The position numbers were made by a program, and so were the translations under genes. The notes beneath the pieces were generated by a model. That model was not told the DNA's origin and did no database searches. It saw only the letters and a program-made list of their open reading frames with translations. 64,000 nucleotides of DNA from Burkholderiales bacterium (GTDB taxonomy: Bacteria > Pseudomonadota > Gammaproteobacteria > Burkholderiales > Burkholderiaceae), in NCBI GenBank assembly GCA_026225235.1, contig JAMFSK010000098.1, positions 62,001-126,000 of the forward strand, in the 5' to 3' direction. Of this stretch, positions 19,623 through 31,000 are shown in pieces. Position 1 is the first letter of the stretch, and each line of letters starts with the position of its first letter.

Positions 19623-21440
19623 ATGGCTTCTCGCATCGAAGACTACGCGCTGATCGGAGACGGCCAGACGGCCGCACTCGTTGGGCGAGACGGTTCCGTC
19701 GACTGGCTGTGCTGGCCCCGCTTTGACGCCCCGGCGTGCTTTGCCGCCCTGCTCGGCACACGCGAGAACGGACGCTGGCAGATCGCCCCGGCAGCCGGCG
19801 CGACGCAGGTCCGCCGACGCTATCGCGAAGGCACGCTGATCCTCGAGACCGACTTCGATACGCCGACCGGCAGCGTCACCCTGATCGACTTCATGCCGGC
19901 ACGCAATGGCTGGTCGGAGATGATCCGACTCGTGGTGGGCAAGAGCGGCAGCGTCGATATGAAGATGGAACTGCTGCTGCGCTTCGACTATGGCTCGGCC
20001 GTGCCCTGGGTCACGCGCTTGCCCGATGACAGTGGCCTGCGCGCGATCGCTGGACCTGACATGGTCATCTTGCGTACTCCGGTCGAGCTGGATGGGGTCA
20101 ACCTGCATACGGAAGCAACGTTCCGCGTCGAGGCTGGCCAGACCATCCCTTTCACGCTTGCTTATGCACCGTCGCACCATTCGCCGCCGCCGGCCGGCCA
20201 TCCGATCAACACCCTCGCGAAGACCGAAACGCACTGGCGCGAGTGGAGCAACCGGAGCTCTGTCAGCGGCCAATATGCCGAGCCGATCCAGCGCTCGCTG
20301 ATCACCCTGAAGGCGCTGGCCTATGAGCCGACGGGCGGCATCGTCGCCGCGCCGACCACGTCGCTGCCTGAGGCCATCGGCGGCACCCGCAATTGGGACT
20401 ATCGCTATTGCTGGTTGCGCGACGCCACGATCACGCTCATGGCGCTGATGCGCTGCGGTTACTACGAAGAAGCGGGCCACTGGCGCGACTGGCTCACGCG
20501 CGCCATCGCAGGCTCGCCCGAGCAATTGCGCATCATGTACGGCCTGGCCGGCGAACGCCGCCTGCCCGAGTGGGATGTGCCCTGGCTTCCCGGCTATGAA
20601 AACTCTGCCCCGGTACGCATCGGCAATCAGGCCGTCGACCAATTACAGCTCGACGTCTATGGCGAAGTGATGAACGCGCTCTATGTTGCACGCGCCGGGG
20701 GCCTGCCCCCCGATGACGCGTCGTGGCCGATCCAGCAGGCGCTCGTCAATCACCTCGACAAGATCTGGGTGCAGCCCGACGAGGGCATCTGGGAAGTCCG
20801 TGGCGGCCGCCAGCACTTCACCTTCTCGAAGGTGATGGCCTGGGTCGCGGTCGACCGTGCGATCAAATCGATCGAGAAGTTCGGCGTGGCAGGGCCGCTC
20901 GACGAGTGGCGTACCTTGCGTGCAAAAATTCATGCGGACGTCTGTGCGAACGCGTGGAACTCGAAGCACCAGATGTTCACGCAAGCCTATGGGGGCAGCA
21001 ACCTCGATGCGAGCCTGCTGCTGATGCCTCAGGTCGGTTTTCTGCCGGCCACGGATCCGCGCGTGCGAAGCACCATCGAGGCCATCCAGCGTGAGCTGAC
21101 TGACGGTGGCCTCGTGCTCCGTTACCGGACCGAACATACGGCCGATGGACTGCCGCCCGGCGAAGGCACCTTCCTGGCCTGTAGCTTCTGGATGGCGGAC
21201 GCGCTGGCCTTGCTCGGACGCCGCGAGGAAGCCCATGAACTATTCGAACGGCTGTTGGCCTTGCGTAACGACGTGGGGCTGCTGTCGGAGGAATACGACG
21301 TGCCGCGCAAGCGCCAGGTCGGCAATTTCCCGCAGGCGTTCTCGCATGTCGCCCTCGTGAATACCGGCCTGAATCTGATGCGTCATCAGCAAGAAATTGC
21401 TCATGCCTCAGGTCAACCGACAGACGCTGCCGCGGCCTGA
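19623..21440 (+). CDS. Glycoside hydrolase family 15 protein (glucoamylase/trehalase-like)
   Basis: 605 aa, the size of bacterial GH15 proteins with an N-terminal beta-sandwich (about residues 1-210) and a C-terminal (alpha/alpha)6 barrel. The barrel carries the substrate-binding motif NWDYRYCWLRDATITL and the acidic DEGIWEVRGG, where the catalytic Glu is expected. A C-terminal SEEYDV then NFPQAFSHVALVNTGLNL completes the signature. No signal peptide is seen, so it probably acts on cytoplasmic alpha-glucan or trehalose. A 10-bp hairpin follows the stop. Monocistronic. Confidence 0.93.
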   Translation: MASRIEDYALIGDGQTAALVGRDGSVDWLCWPRFDAPACFAALLGTRENGRWQIAPAAGATQVRRRYREGTLILETDFDTPTGSVTLIDFMPARNGWSEMIRLVVGKSGSVDMKMELLLRFDYGSAVPWVTRLPDDSGLRAIAGPDMVILRTPVELDGVNLHTEATFRVEAGQTIPFTLAYAPSHHSPPPAGHPINTLAKTETHWREWSNRSSVSGQYAEPIQRSLITLKALAYEPTGGIVAAPTTSLPEAIGGTRNWDYRYCWLRDATITLMALMRCGYYEEAGHWRDWLTRAIAGSPEQLRIMYGLAGERRLPEWDVPWLPGYENSAPVRIGNQAVDQLQLDVYGEVMNALYVARAGGLPPDDASWPIQQALVNHLDKIWVQPDEGIWEVRGGRQHFTFSKVMAWVAVDRAIKSIEKFGVAGPLDEWRTLRAKIHADVCANAWNSKHQMFTQAYGGSNLDASLLLMPQVGFLPATDPRVRSTIEAIQRELTDGGLVLRYRTEHTADGLPPGEGTFLACSFWMADALALLGRREEAHELFERLLALRNDVGLLSEEYDVPRKRQVGNFPQAFSHVALVNTGLNLMRHQQEIAHASGQPTDAAAA

Positions 21441-21464
21441 GCCCAAATCGACCGAAACCGTCTC

Positions 21465-21497
21465 GCGAGCGCCGCAATTGCACCGGCGCTCGCCTTT
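21465..21497 (+). terminator. Terminator-like hairpin after the GH15 gene
   Basis: GCGAGCGCCG (21465-21474) pairs perfectly with CGGCGCTCGC (21484-21493) around a 9-nt loop, followed by only three T residues. Confidence 0.6.
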
Positions 21498-21814
21498 GAA
21501 GCCCGGCTCGCATGCCGTATGAACAAAGCGAGCATGCCCACTAAAACGACATGGTGCGACGCGTCATAATTCCGTCATTCTGCCTCTACAATCCCGGCAA
21601 ATCCTTTTCTCATCAATGAACTAGCACGTTGTTGCTTTGCGGTGCAAGGGTTTGTCCCGTATCATCGAATTTCCCCTATTGGTGCTACATTCGATCCGCC
21701 CCACGGGGTTTGCTGCGGCGCAGCGTCGGCAGCGTTTTCCGTACAGTGCGACACTTGGGTCTTTGATGAACGTCGGTTCCCGCGAGGGTCCGGCGGGTTT
21801 ACTGGGAAGTGCTC
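21498..21814 (+). other. phaZ upstream region
   Basis: 317 bases without a credible gene. It contains a TACAAT -10-like hexamer (21587-21592) but no matching -35. GGGAAG (21804-21809) is the phaZ ribosome-binding site. Confidence 0.45.
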
Positions 21815-23074
21815 ATGCTCTACCAATTACACGAAATTCAGCGTGCGTTCTGGGGTCCGGTCACCGCGTGGGCGGAGGCAGCCTCGAAGTCCTTCGTCAA
21901 CCCGGCTAGCCCGCTGTCCTATGTGCCGGGCGCCTCGCGCCTCGCCGCCGGTTATGAGCTGATGTACCGGCTCGGCAAGGACTACGAGAAGCCCGAGTTC
22001 AACATCAAGTCGATCGAAAAAGATGGCCACAGCATTCCGATCGTCGAGCAATCGATCATCGAGAAGCCGTTCTGCCGCCTGATGCGCTTCAAGCGCTACT
22101 CGGACGATGCGAAAGAAGTATCGCGCCTCAAGGAAGAGCCCGTCGTGCTAGTCTGCGCCCCGCTGTCGGGCCACCATTCGACGCTGCTGCGCGATACCGT
22201 GCGCACCCTTCTGCAAGACCACAAGGTCTACATCACCGACTGGCTCGATGCGCGAACCGTGCCGTTCGACGATGGCGCGTTTCACCTCGACGACTACATT
22301 GCCTACATCCAGGAATTCATCCGCCATATCGGCGCGAAAGACCTGCATGTGATCTCCGTGTGTCAGCCGACGGTGCCGGTGCTGGCGGCGATCTCGTTGA
22401 TGGCCAGCCGTGGCGAAGAAACACCGCGCACGATGACGATGATGGGTGGCCCGATCGACGCGCGCAAGAGCCCGACCTCGGTGAACTCGCTGGCAACCCA
22501 GCATTCGTATGAATGGTTCGAGAACAACGTGATCTACACGGTGCCGTCGAACTATCCGGGCGTGGGCCGCAAGGTCTATCCGGGCTTTCTGCAGCACACG
22601 GGTTTTGTGGCGATGAACCCCGAACGTCATATGGCGTCGCATTGGGAGTTCTATCAAAACCTGCTGCGTGGCGACGAGGAAGACGCCGAAGCGCATCGCC
22701 GCTTTTACGACGAATACAACTCCGTGCTCGACATGGCCGCCGAGTACTACCTGGAGACGATTCGCATCGTCTTCCAGGAGTTCAGGCTGGCGGAAGGCAC
22801 GTGGGTGGTGAATGGCGAACCGGTACGTCCGCAGGACATCAAGAGCACGGCACTCTTCACGATCGAAGGTGAGCTCGACGATATCTCGGGCGATGGTCAG
22901 ACGCGTGCCGCTCATGACCTGTGCACCGGTCTTCCGGAATCGTCGCGTCGTCATTTCACGGCCGAGAAATGCGGTCACTACGGAATCTTCGCGGGCCGCC
23001 GCTGGCGCAACATCATCTATCCGCAGATCCGCGATTTCATCAACGAACATCAGACCGAAAACGAAACGGCTTGA
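21815..23074 (+). CDS. phaZ: Intracellular polyhydroxybutyrate depolymerase PhaZ
   Basis: 419 aa alpha/beta hydrolase that degrades stored PHB granules in the cytoplasm. The nucleophile is a cysteine rather than serine: Cys183 in VISVCQPTVP. With the ATG at 21815, the expected acid and base fall at Asp355 (GELDD) and His388 (KCGHYG). These are exactly the triad positions I recall for R. eutropha PhaZ1, which fixes the start. GGGAAG lies five bases upstream; a GTG two codons earlier is rejected. No signal peptide. Its presence implies the organism accumulates PHA. It ends at a strong bidirectional terminator. Confidence 0.95.
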   Translation: MLYQLHEIQRAFWGPVTAWAEAASKSFVNPASPLSYVPGASRLAAGYELMYRLGKDYEKPEFNIKSIEKDGHSIPIVEQSIIEKPFCRLMRFKRYSDDAKEVSRLKEEPVVLVCAPLSGHHSTLLRDTVRTLLQDHKVYITDWLDARTVPFDDGAFHLDDYIAYIQEFIRHIGAKDLHVISVCQPTVPVLAAISLMASRGEETPRTMTMMGGPIDARKSPTSVNSLATQHSYEWFENNVIYTVPSNYPGVGRKVYPGFLQHTGFVAMNPERHMASHWEFYQNLLRGDEEDAEAHRRFYDEYNSVLDMAAEYYLETIRIVFQEFRLAEGTWVVNGEPVRPQDIKSTALFTIEGELDDISGDGQTRAAHDLCTGLPESSRRHFTAEKCGHYGIFAGRRWRNIIYPQIRDFINEHQTENETA

Positions 23075-23105
23075 GCGGGATCCGTTGAACGAAAGGATTT
23101 GAATC

Positions 23106-23136
23106 GAATGGGCGCCTGGGGCGCCCATTCTTCTTT
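23106..23136. terminator. Bidirectional terminator between phaZ and the efflux operon
   Basis: GAATGGGCGCC (23106-23116), loop TGG, GGCGCCCATTC (23120-23130): 11 bp perfect, then TTCTTT on the plus strand. It lies between converging genes. Confidence 0.8.
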
Positions 23137-23161
23137 CCGGCCCGCGTGTACTACCGCCCCG

Positions 23162-24673
23162 CTACTGGGTAGCTGATTGCGTCGGCACGGCGTCCACTGC
23201 GGCAGGAGGCCCAGCCTTGACGACTTGAGGGTCGTGCAACTGATCGTCGGACCAACCGCCACCCAGGTCACCAAACAGTGTCGCAGCGGCCACGAGGCGC
23301 TCCTGCTGCACGCTCAAAGCGGTTTCCTGCAGGCCGAGTTGAGTCGTCAGCGTGGTAGCGACCGTCGTGTAGTCGACCGTCCCCGCCTGATACTCGTTGA
23401 ACGCAATCTCGGAGCCGCGCACCGCATCGCTTACCGCACGGTCCAGCACCCGCGATTGCTGTTCCAGAATCCGCAAGCTTGCAAGATCGTCTTCGACATT
23501 CTGGAACGCACCCAGCACGGTGCTGCGATAGCTCGCCACCGCAGCGTTATATGCAGCCTTCGCAGCGGCCACTTCCGCACTGCGCTCGCCACCGTCGAAA
23601 ATCGTTTCCGAGGCGCTCGCTCCCAGTGACCACACGTAGTTACCTACATTCAGCAGCCCGGACAACGGCGATTGCGTGAAGCCCGCCAGGCCCGAGAGCG
23701 AGACCACCGGGTAATACGCCGATACGGCGACGCCGATCGCGGCATTCTGTTCGGCCATCTGACGCTCCGCGGCCGAGATATCGGGGCGTCGCTGCAGCAG
23801 CGTCGACGGGACGTTGACTGGGACGTCGGGCAAGCCCGGCAATGCCGTGCTGCGCTCGATATCGAGGTCCTCGGGGTTGCGCCCCACCAGCACCGCGATC
23901 GCGTGCGCGTACTTGGCGCGCGATACACCCAGCGCGATCAGGTTCGACTGCGCGCTTTCCAGTTGCGTGCGTGCGGTAATCACGTCCGACGGTGGGACGG
24001 TTCCCGCATGGTCCTGGTCGCCAACCACGCGCAGGAATTCCTGGTAGGCCTTGACGGTCTTTTCCAGCAGATCGAGGTTCGCGTCGCTGATACGCAGGTT
24101 GATCACCGCCGTGGCGAGCGCCACCTGCTCCGATAGCGTGGCATTGGCGAGTGTCGCCTCGCTCGACTGGGCACCGGCCTTGCGTTCTTCGACCGTGCGT
24201 CGCACCTGCCCCCATAGATCGGGCGCCCAACTGACGTCACCTTCGAGCACGCCCTCATTTCTCACCGAAGCCCCGCTACCCAAAACATTGGCACTTCGCG
24301 AGCGCGTGCCTGACCCGGTAGCGCCGATCGTCGGGAACAGGCCGGAGCGGGCTTCGAGCACCTCGGCCACGGCCTCCTGATAGGTGTAGTAATCCTGCTG
24401 AACCGTCTGATTCGAGACGGATACCAGCGGTTCGAGTTTGTCGAGCAGCGGATCGTGGAAGCTTGTCCACCAGTCGCCTTTCGGGCCGGCAGCATCTGGC
24501 GCCGCCTGAGTCCAGCCCGGCAGCTCGTGATAGGCCGTGGGCGTGCTGACCTCGGGCCGGTGATAGTCGGGGCCGACCGTGCAGCCCGCGAGCAGCAGCG
24601 CGACAGCCATCGCCGTCGGTGTGAAACAGGCCGCCGAACGGAACGGTCTCTGGATAAAGTGCAACATCGTCAT
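23162..24673 (-). CDS. RND efflux outer-membrane channel lipoprotein (OprM/NodT/OpmB type)
   Basis: 503 aa. Signal peptide with lipobox LLLAGCTVGPDYHRPEV, so Cys is lipidated. Two outer-membrane-efflux (TolC-like) repeats follow, with Ala/Gln/Leu-rich helices such as RADLDIERSTALPG-type and FDGGERSAEVAAAKAAYN segments typical of the OprM group. It forms the trimeric exit duct for the MFP/RND pump encoded upstream. The ATG at 24673 overlaps the stop of the pump gene (ATGA), so it is the last gene of the operon. Its expression may be affected by the amber codon upstream through polarity. Confidence 0.93.
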   Translation of the reverse strand: MTMLHFIQRPFRSAACFTPTAMAVALLLAGCTVGPDYHRPEVSTPTAYHELPGWTQAAPDAAGPKGDWWTSFHDPLLDKLEPLVSVSNQTVQQDYYTYQEAVAEVLEARSGLFPTIGATGSGTRSRSANVLGSGASVRNEGVLEGDVSWAPDLWGQVRRTVEERKAGAQSSEATLANATLSEQVALATAVINLRISDANLDLLEKTVKAYQEFLRVVGDQDHAGTVPPSDVITARTQLESAQSNLIALGVSRAKYAHAIAVLVGRNPEDLDIERSTALPGLPDVPVNVPSTLLQRRPDISAAERQMAEQNAAIGVAVSAYYPVVSLSGLAGFTQSPLSGLLNVGNYVWSLGASASETIFDGGERSAEVAAAKAAYNAAVASYRSTVLGAFQNVEDDLASLRILEQQSRVLDRAVSDAVRGSEIAFNEYQAGTVDYTTVATTLTTQLGLQETALSVQQERLVAAATLFGDLGGGWSDDQLHDPQVVKAGPPAAVDAVPTQSATQ

Positions 24674-27600
24674 GGTCGTGTCCTCGTCTCCGACTGCCGA
24701 TACCACGGCAGCCGATCCGACCAGCGCGCGAGGCGGGCGCGCAGGCGGTCCAGATACAGGTAAATCACCGGCGTGGTGTACAGCGTGAAGACCTGGCTGA
24801 GCAGCAGGCCGCCCACGACGGTCACGCCAAGCGGCTGGCGCAGCGAGGCGCCCTGGCCGACGCCGATCGCAAGCGGAAGCGCACCCAGCACAGCCGCGAA
24901 GGTCGTCATCATGATCGGGCGCAGTCGCACCACCGCCGCCTGGTGAATCGCGGTGCGAGCGTCGAGCCCCTCTTTGCGCTGCAGCTGAATCGCGACGTCG
25001 ACCATCATGATCCCGTTCTTTTTGACAATACCGATCAACAGGATGATCCCGATGATCGAGATCACTGAAAACGGCGTGTTGAAAATCAGCAGCGCCAGGG
25101 TTGCACCGATCCCGGCCGAAGGCAGCGTCGACAGGATCGTGATCGGATGGATCGTGTTCTCGTACAACACACCGAGCACGATATAGACCACGACCAGGGC
25201 GGCAAGAATCAGAAAGGGCACCGTACTGGTCGTCTGCGCAAAAGCCTGCGCGGCGCCAGCGAACGCGCCATGAATGGACGCGGGCATGCCGATCTCCTGC
25301 GATGCCTGGTCGATGGCGATACCCGCCTGGCTGAGCGACCCGTTTGCAGGCAAGTTGAACGAGATCGTCGCCGCCACTAGGCCACTCTGATGATTCACCT
25401 GGGTCGAGGTCCGGCTGTTGCGGAATGTCGCGAATGCGCTCAGAGGCACGATCGTTTCAGCCGCCGTACTGTCTGCGCTGCCGCTCGAGCTACCGCCCTT
25501 GCTGTTGGAGATGCTGTTGGTGAGCTGATTCGCTTCGGCATTCGAGTTCAGCGCGCTAGTGTTCCCCGTGGCGCTCGCGGTCCTGCGCACACCGACCGTC
25601 GCGCCGGTCGCAAGGGCTGGCGTCATCGTCGGCACAATGCCTGAAGAGTATTGCGTCTGGGCCGTGCCGTTTGCGTTGCCCGCCGCCGTACTCGCAAAAA
25701 TCTGATTGAGTGTCTGCGGGTATTGCCAGTATTGCGGCGCCACTTCCATCACCACGAAATACTGGTTGATGGGGTTGTAGATGGTCGACACGGTCCGCTG
25801 GCCGAACGCGTCGTACAGCACATTGTCGATCTGATTCGGATCGAAGCCGTACTGTTTGGCCGTCGTGCGGCTCATGGTGACGTAGGTCTACAGACCGTTC
25901 TGCTGAAGGTCCGAGTTCACATCCACCATGTCGGTGCGACGCTTGTTCAACGCGGTCACCAGGCGCGGCACCCATTTGTATAGCGCCTCGGGATCATCGC
26001 TCGTCAGGGTGTACTGATATTCGGCGGCGGACTGACGCCCCCCGATACGCAGATCCTGCTGCGCCTGCATGAACAGCTGCGCGCCGGAGACCTGCGCGAG
26101 TTTTGGCCGCAGCCGGTTCACCACCTCGGTGGCGGTAGCATGACGCTCGGACAAGGGTTTCAGTTCGACGAACACATTCGCCGTATTCAATGCACGCCCA
26201 CCCGTAAAGCCTGCCACTGCGGCCACCGCCGGATCCTTGCCGACGATCGACTGCAACTGCGCGAGCTTCTTCTCCATCGCCGTGAACGAGATGCTCTGGT
26301 CCGCTATGATCTGGCCGATCAGAATACCGGTGTCCTGTTCGGGAAAGAAGGTCGCCGGCACCAGCTTGAACAGGAAGACATTCCCGACAATCAGGGCGAT
26401 CAGCACGATGCCGACCAGCAGCGCGCGGTCGAGCGCTGCGTCAAGCGAGCGCGAGTAGAACTGCTTGAAGCGCTCGAACTGCGCGTCGATCCACACGGCC
26501 CAGCGCGCCCGCGGCCGACCCGCGCGTTCGCGCTTGAGCACATACGCGCACATCGTGGGGGTGATCGTCAGGGAGATCAGCAGCGAAAACAGAATGGCGA
26601 TCGACAGCGTGACCGCGAATTCGTGGAACAGCAGCCCGACGATGCCCGGCATCAGCAAGATCGGCAGAAAAACGGCAATCAACGAGAGGCTCATCGACAG
26701 CACGGTGAAGCCCACTTCCGAACTGCCCAGCATCGCGGCGTCGAACGGCGACTCGCCCGCCTCTAGGTGGCGCACGATGTTTTCCATCACGACCACGGCA
26801 TCGTCGACGACGAACCCCGTCCCGATGGTCAGCGCCATCAGGGAGAGGTTGTCGATGCTGTAGCCCAGCAGATACATCGGCCCAAACGTGCCGATGATCG
26901 ACAGCGGCAGCGAGACGGCCGGAATCAGCGTCGCCCGCGGCGACAGCAAGAAAATGAACACGACGCCGATCACCAGCAATACCGCGATACCCAGCGTGCG
27001 CTCCGTATCGGCGACCGATGCATTGACCGACTGCGAATGGTCGATCGCGACGCCCACGTGAACCGAACTCGGCAACGCAGCCTCGATGAACGGCAGCCGC
27101 GCACGAATCTGCTGGACCGTCTTCACGACGTTGCCACCCGGTTCCGGATAGACGATCACGAGCACGGCCTTCTTGCCGTTATAGAGGCCCGCGTTGCGTG
27201 TGTTCTCGTTCGAATCAAGCACGTCCGCGAGGTCGCGCAACATCACCGGTGCGCCATTGCGATACGCGACCACCAGATCGCGATAGGGGGCGGCCTTGCT
27301 GATCTGGTCGTTCGAAAGAATCTCGTAGCGCTGATCGCCCTGATTGATGTGGCCTTTGGCGCTGTCGGCATTCGCCGAACTGAGCGCGGCGCGCACATCC
27401 TCGAGGCCGATGCCATAGCTGTTCAGCTTGCCCGGTTGCAGTTCAACCCGCACCGAAGGCAACGCACCCCCACCCAGCGTGATCTGGCCCACCCCGTCGA
27501 TCTGCGAGAGTTGCTGCTGGATCACCGAGTCGGCCGAATCGTAGAGCTGCGCCATCGTCAGCGTGTCGGACGTGAGACCGAGCACCATCACCGGCGCATC

Positions 27601-28005
27601 CGCCGGGTTGTACTGGCGATACGTCGGGCTGGCGCGCAAGGTAGTGGGCAAATCCGCGCGCGCGGCCTGGATTGCGGCCTGCACATCGCGTGCGGCGCCG
27701 TTGATGTCGCGGTCGAGACCAAACACGACAACGATCATCGACATCCCGACGTAGTTGGTCGATGTCAGCTGGTTGACGTCCGCGATCGCGCCGAGTCGCT
27801 TCTCGAGCGGCTCCGCCACCGTGGACGCCATGATCTCGGGGCTCGCGCCGGCCATCGTCGCCTGGACGACGATCACCGGATACGCGACATTTGGCAACGG
27901 CGCAACCGGCAGCCGGAAATACGCAAGCATCCCGGACAGCAGGATCGCGGCCGCCAGCAGAGTGGTCGCGACAGGCCGCCGGATGAACAGCGCCGACAGG
28001 TTCAC
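24670..28005 (-). pseudogene. mdtC: RND pump subunit (MdtC/MuxC-like) interrupted by an in-frame TAG
   Basis: The open frame from 28005 (MNLSALFIRRPVATTLLAAA) reads 705 codons, hits TAG at 25890-25888, and continues in the same frame for 405 codons to 24670. Residues flanking the stop (NSDLQQNGL, stop, TYVTMSRTTAKQYGFDP) match the normal order of the RND porter domain, so a single C-to-T change of a CAG glutamine codon is the simplest cause. Otherwise it has all features of a ~1,040-1,110-aa inner-membrane proton/drug antiporter: 12 helices, two periplasmic loops, and the helix-4 DD in TGFVVDDAVVVMENI. Nt 25459-25692 encode a Ser/Asn/Thr/Ala-rich insert of ~78 residues. Without suppression the product is truncated; a sequencing error is possible. 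Confidence 0.88.
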
Positions 28006-31000
28006 GAGCTGCCCTCCGCAGCGGGCCCGCCCGCGCCTCCGCCGGGACCGTCATCGTGGCCACCACGCGTGTCCGGCGCCGCTCCGTCGTTTTTCCCGTC
28101 GTCGCTGCTGCCCTTGCGGCGGCGACCACGCACTCGCTCCGCGAGCCGATCGAAGAACAGATAGATCACGGGCGTCGTGAACATCGTGAGGATCTGGCTG
28201 AACGCCAGGCCGCCGATGATCGCCAGACCGAGCGGCCGACGCAGTTCTGATCCGGTGCCCGTGCCCAGCAGCATGGGCAAAGCACCCAGCATCGCCGCGA
28301 GCGTGGTCATCAGGATCGGTCGGAAGCGCAACAGCGATGCCTCGAAGATGGCGTCGTACGACGACTTGCCATGCTTGCGCTCGGCCTCCAGCGCAAAGTC
28401 GACGATCATGATCGCGTTCTTTTTCACGATCCCGATCAGCAACACGATGCCGATAATGCCGATCACGTCGAGGTCACTGCCCGCGATCATCAACGCGAGC
28501 AGCGCGCCAATCCCTGCCGAGGGCAGCGTCGAGAGAATCGTGACCGGATGGATGAAGCTCTCGTACAGCACGCCGAGCACGATATAAACGGCAACCAGCG
28601 CGGCAACCAGCAGATAGACCTCACTGGACAGCGAGTCTTCGAACGCCGCTGCCGCGCCCTGGAACGAAGCCTGAATCGAAGGCGGGAGCGCGACCTCCTT
28701 CTCTGCGCGACGGATGTCGGCCACCGCTGTGCTCAGCGAGGCACCGCTCGCGAGGTTGAACGAGACCGTCACGGCCGGAAACTGCGACAGATGGCTGATC
28801 GTCAACGGCGACTTCGTCAGTTGAATCTTCGCAATCTCGCGCAAAGGCACCTGGCCCGTGCTGCTGGTCTGGCTCGGCAGATACAGGTCGCCAAGCGACT
28901 CGACATTCGGCACCGCCTCGGGCTTGGCCACGAGGATCACGCGGTACTGGTCGGACTGCTCGAAGATCGTCGACACGATACGCTGGCCGAGCGAGTCATA
29001 GAGCGCGTTGTCGATCGTCGCCGCCGTGATCCCATAGCGCGCCGCCAATTGCCGGTTCACCACGACGTTGACACTCAGGCCATCGGTATTCAGATCGTTC
29101 TGGACATCGGTGATCGACGGGATCTGCTTCATCTTCGAAACGAGCGCCGGCACCACCTGCATGAACGACTGCTGGCTGGGCCCGCGTAGCACCATGCGGT
29201 ACTGATTGGGCGAGATCGTCGTATCGAGCGTCAGATCTTGCTCCGGCTGCAGATAGAGCCGGATGCCAGGCACGTTTGCGACTTCGCCCTGCAGCCGCCG
29301 AGAAATCTCCGACGCACTCAACGAGCGGTCGTCATGCGAACGCAGGTTGATCAGGAAGCGGCCCGTGTTCAGCGTGGTATTGATGCCGTCGATGCCAACG
29401 TACGAGGTGATCGACGTCACGTCCGGGTCTTTCAGGATCGCGTCCGCCAATGCCGCCTGTCGGTTCACCATCGCGTTGTACGAGACCGAGTTGTCGGCCA
29501 CGCTGATGCCCTGGATCACGCCCACATCCTGCACCGGGAAGAGGCCCTTGGGGATCACGATATAGAGCAGGATCGTCACCGCCATCGTCGCCAGGGCGAC
29601 GAACAGCGTGAGCGTCTGATGACCAAGCACCCAGCGCAGCCCGCGTTCGTAAGCCTTCAGCGTGCGGTCGAAAATCCCCTCGCTGATCCGCTCGAAACGG
29701 CTGGGGCTACGCTGCGCCTGAGCACGCAAAAGGCGAGCGCACAGCATGGGCACCACCGTCAGCGATACCACCGCCGAGATCACGATCGTAACGGCCAGCG
29801 TGATGGCGAACTCACTGAAAAGCCGGCCGATCACGCCGCCCATGAAGAGCAGCGGAATCAGCACGGCAATCAGCGAGATCGTCAGCGACAGAATCGTAAA
29901 GCCGATCTCCCCCGCCCCGGTCAGAGCAGCTTGCATCGGCGTCATGCCTTCTTCGAGGTAACGCACGACGTTCTCGATCATCACGATCGAATCGTCAACC
30001 ACAAAGCCCGTTGCGATGATCAGCGCCATCAGCGACAGGTTGTCGATCGAAAAATGCAGTTGATACATCACCGCCAGCGTACCGACCAGCGACACCGGCA
30101 CCGAGATGCTGGGGATGATGGTCGCCGGCAGGTTACGCAGGAACACGAAGATCACCATCACCACGAGCGCGACGGCGAGCACCAGTTCGATCGCGGCGTC
30201 CGATACCGAAGAGCGGATCACCCCGGTGCTGTCCGACACCACACTGACCTGCATGCCGGCCGGCAGCGTCGATTCGAGCGAAGGGAGCTGCTTCTTGATC
30301 TGGTTGACCGTGGCGATCACGTTGGCGCCCGGCTGGCGCTGTACATTCAGGATGATCGCTGCCGAGCGGTTGATCCACGCGCCGCGTTCGATGTCCTGCG
30401 GTGCCTGCGACACATTCGCGACATCGCGCAGGAACACGGGTGCGCCGTTCTGATACGCGATGACCGTGTCGAGATAGTCTTTCGGGTCGCTGATCTGGTC
30501 GTTGCCGTTGATCGTGTAGTCCAGCTCAGGTCCGTCGAAATTGCCCTTCGGCTGGCTGACATTGACGTTCGCGAGCAGGGTGCGCAGGTCGTCGATATTC
30601 AGACCATAACCGGCAAGCTTGTGCGGGTCTGCCTCGACCCGGACCGCTGGCACATTGCCGCCTGCCGCGGTGACCAGCCCGACGCCCGGCACTTCCGAGA
30701 TCTTCGAGCCGAGCCGGTTGTTCGCCACGTCCTGCAACTGCGTGAGCGACATCGATTTCGACGTAATCGCGAGTGTCAGGATGGGCTGGTCGGCCGGGTT
30801 CACCTTCGCGTAAGTCGGGGGTGCCGGCAAGCCGGTTGGCAGATAGCTGTTCGCAGCGTTGATCGCCTGCTGCACGTCCTGCTCGGCGACGTCGAGGCTC
30901 AGCGAGAGGTCGAACTGCAGCGTGATGACCGACGAGCCTTCCGAGCTGTACGAGATCATCTGCTGCAGACCCGGTATCTCGCCGAGCTGCACCTCGAGCG

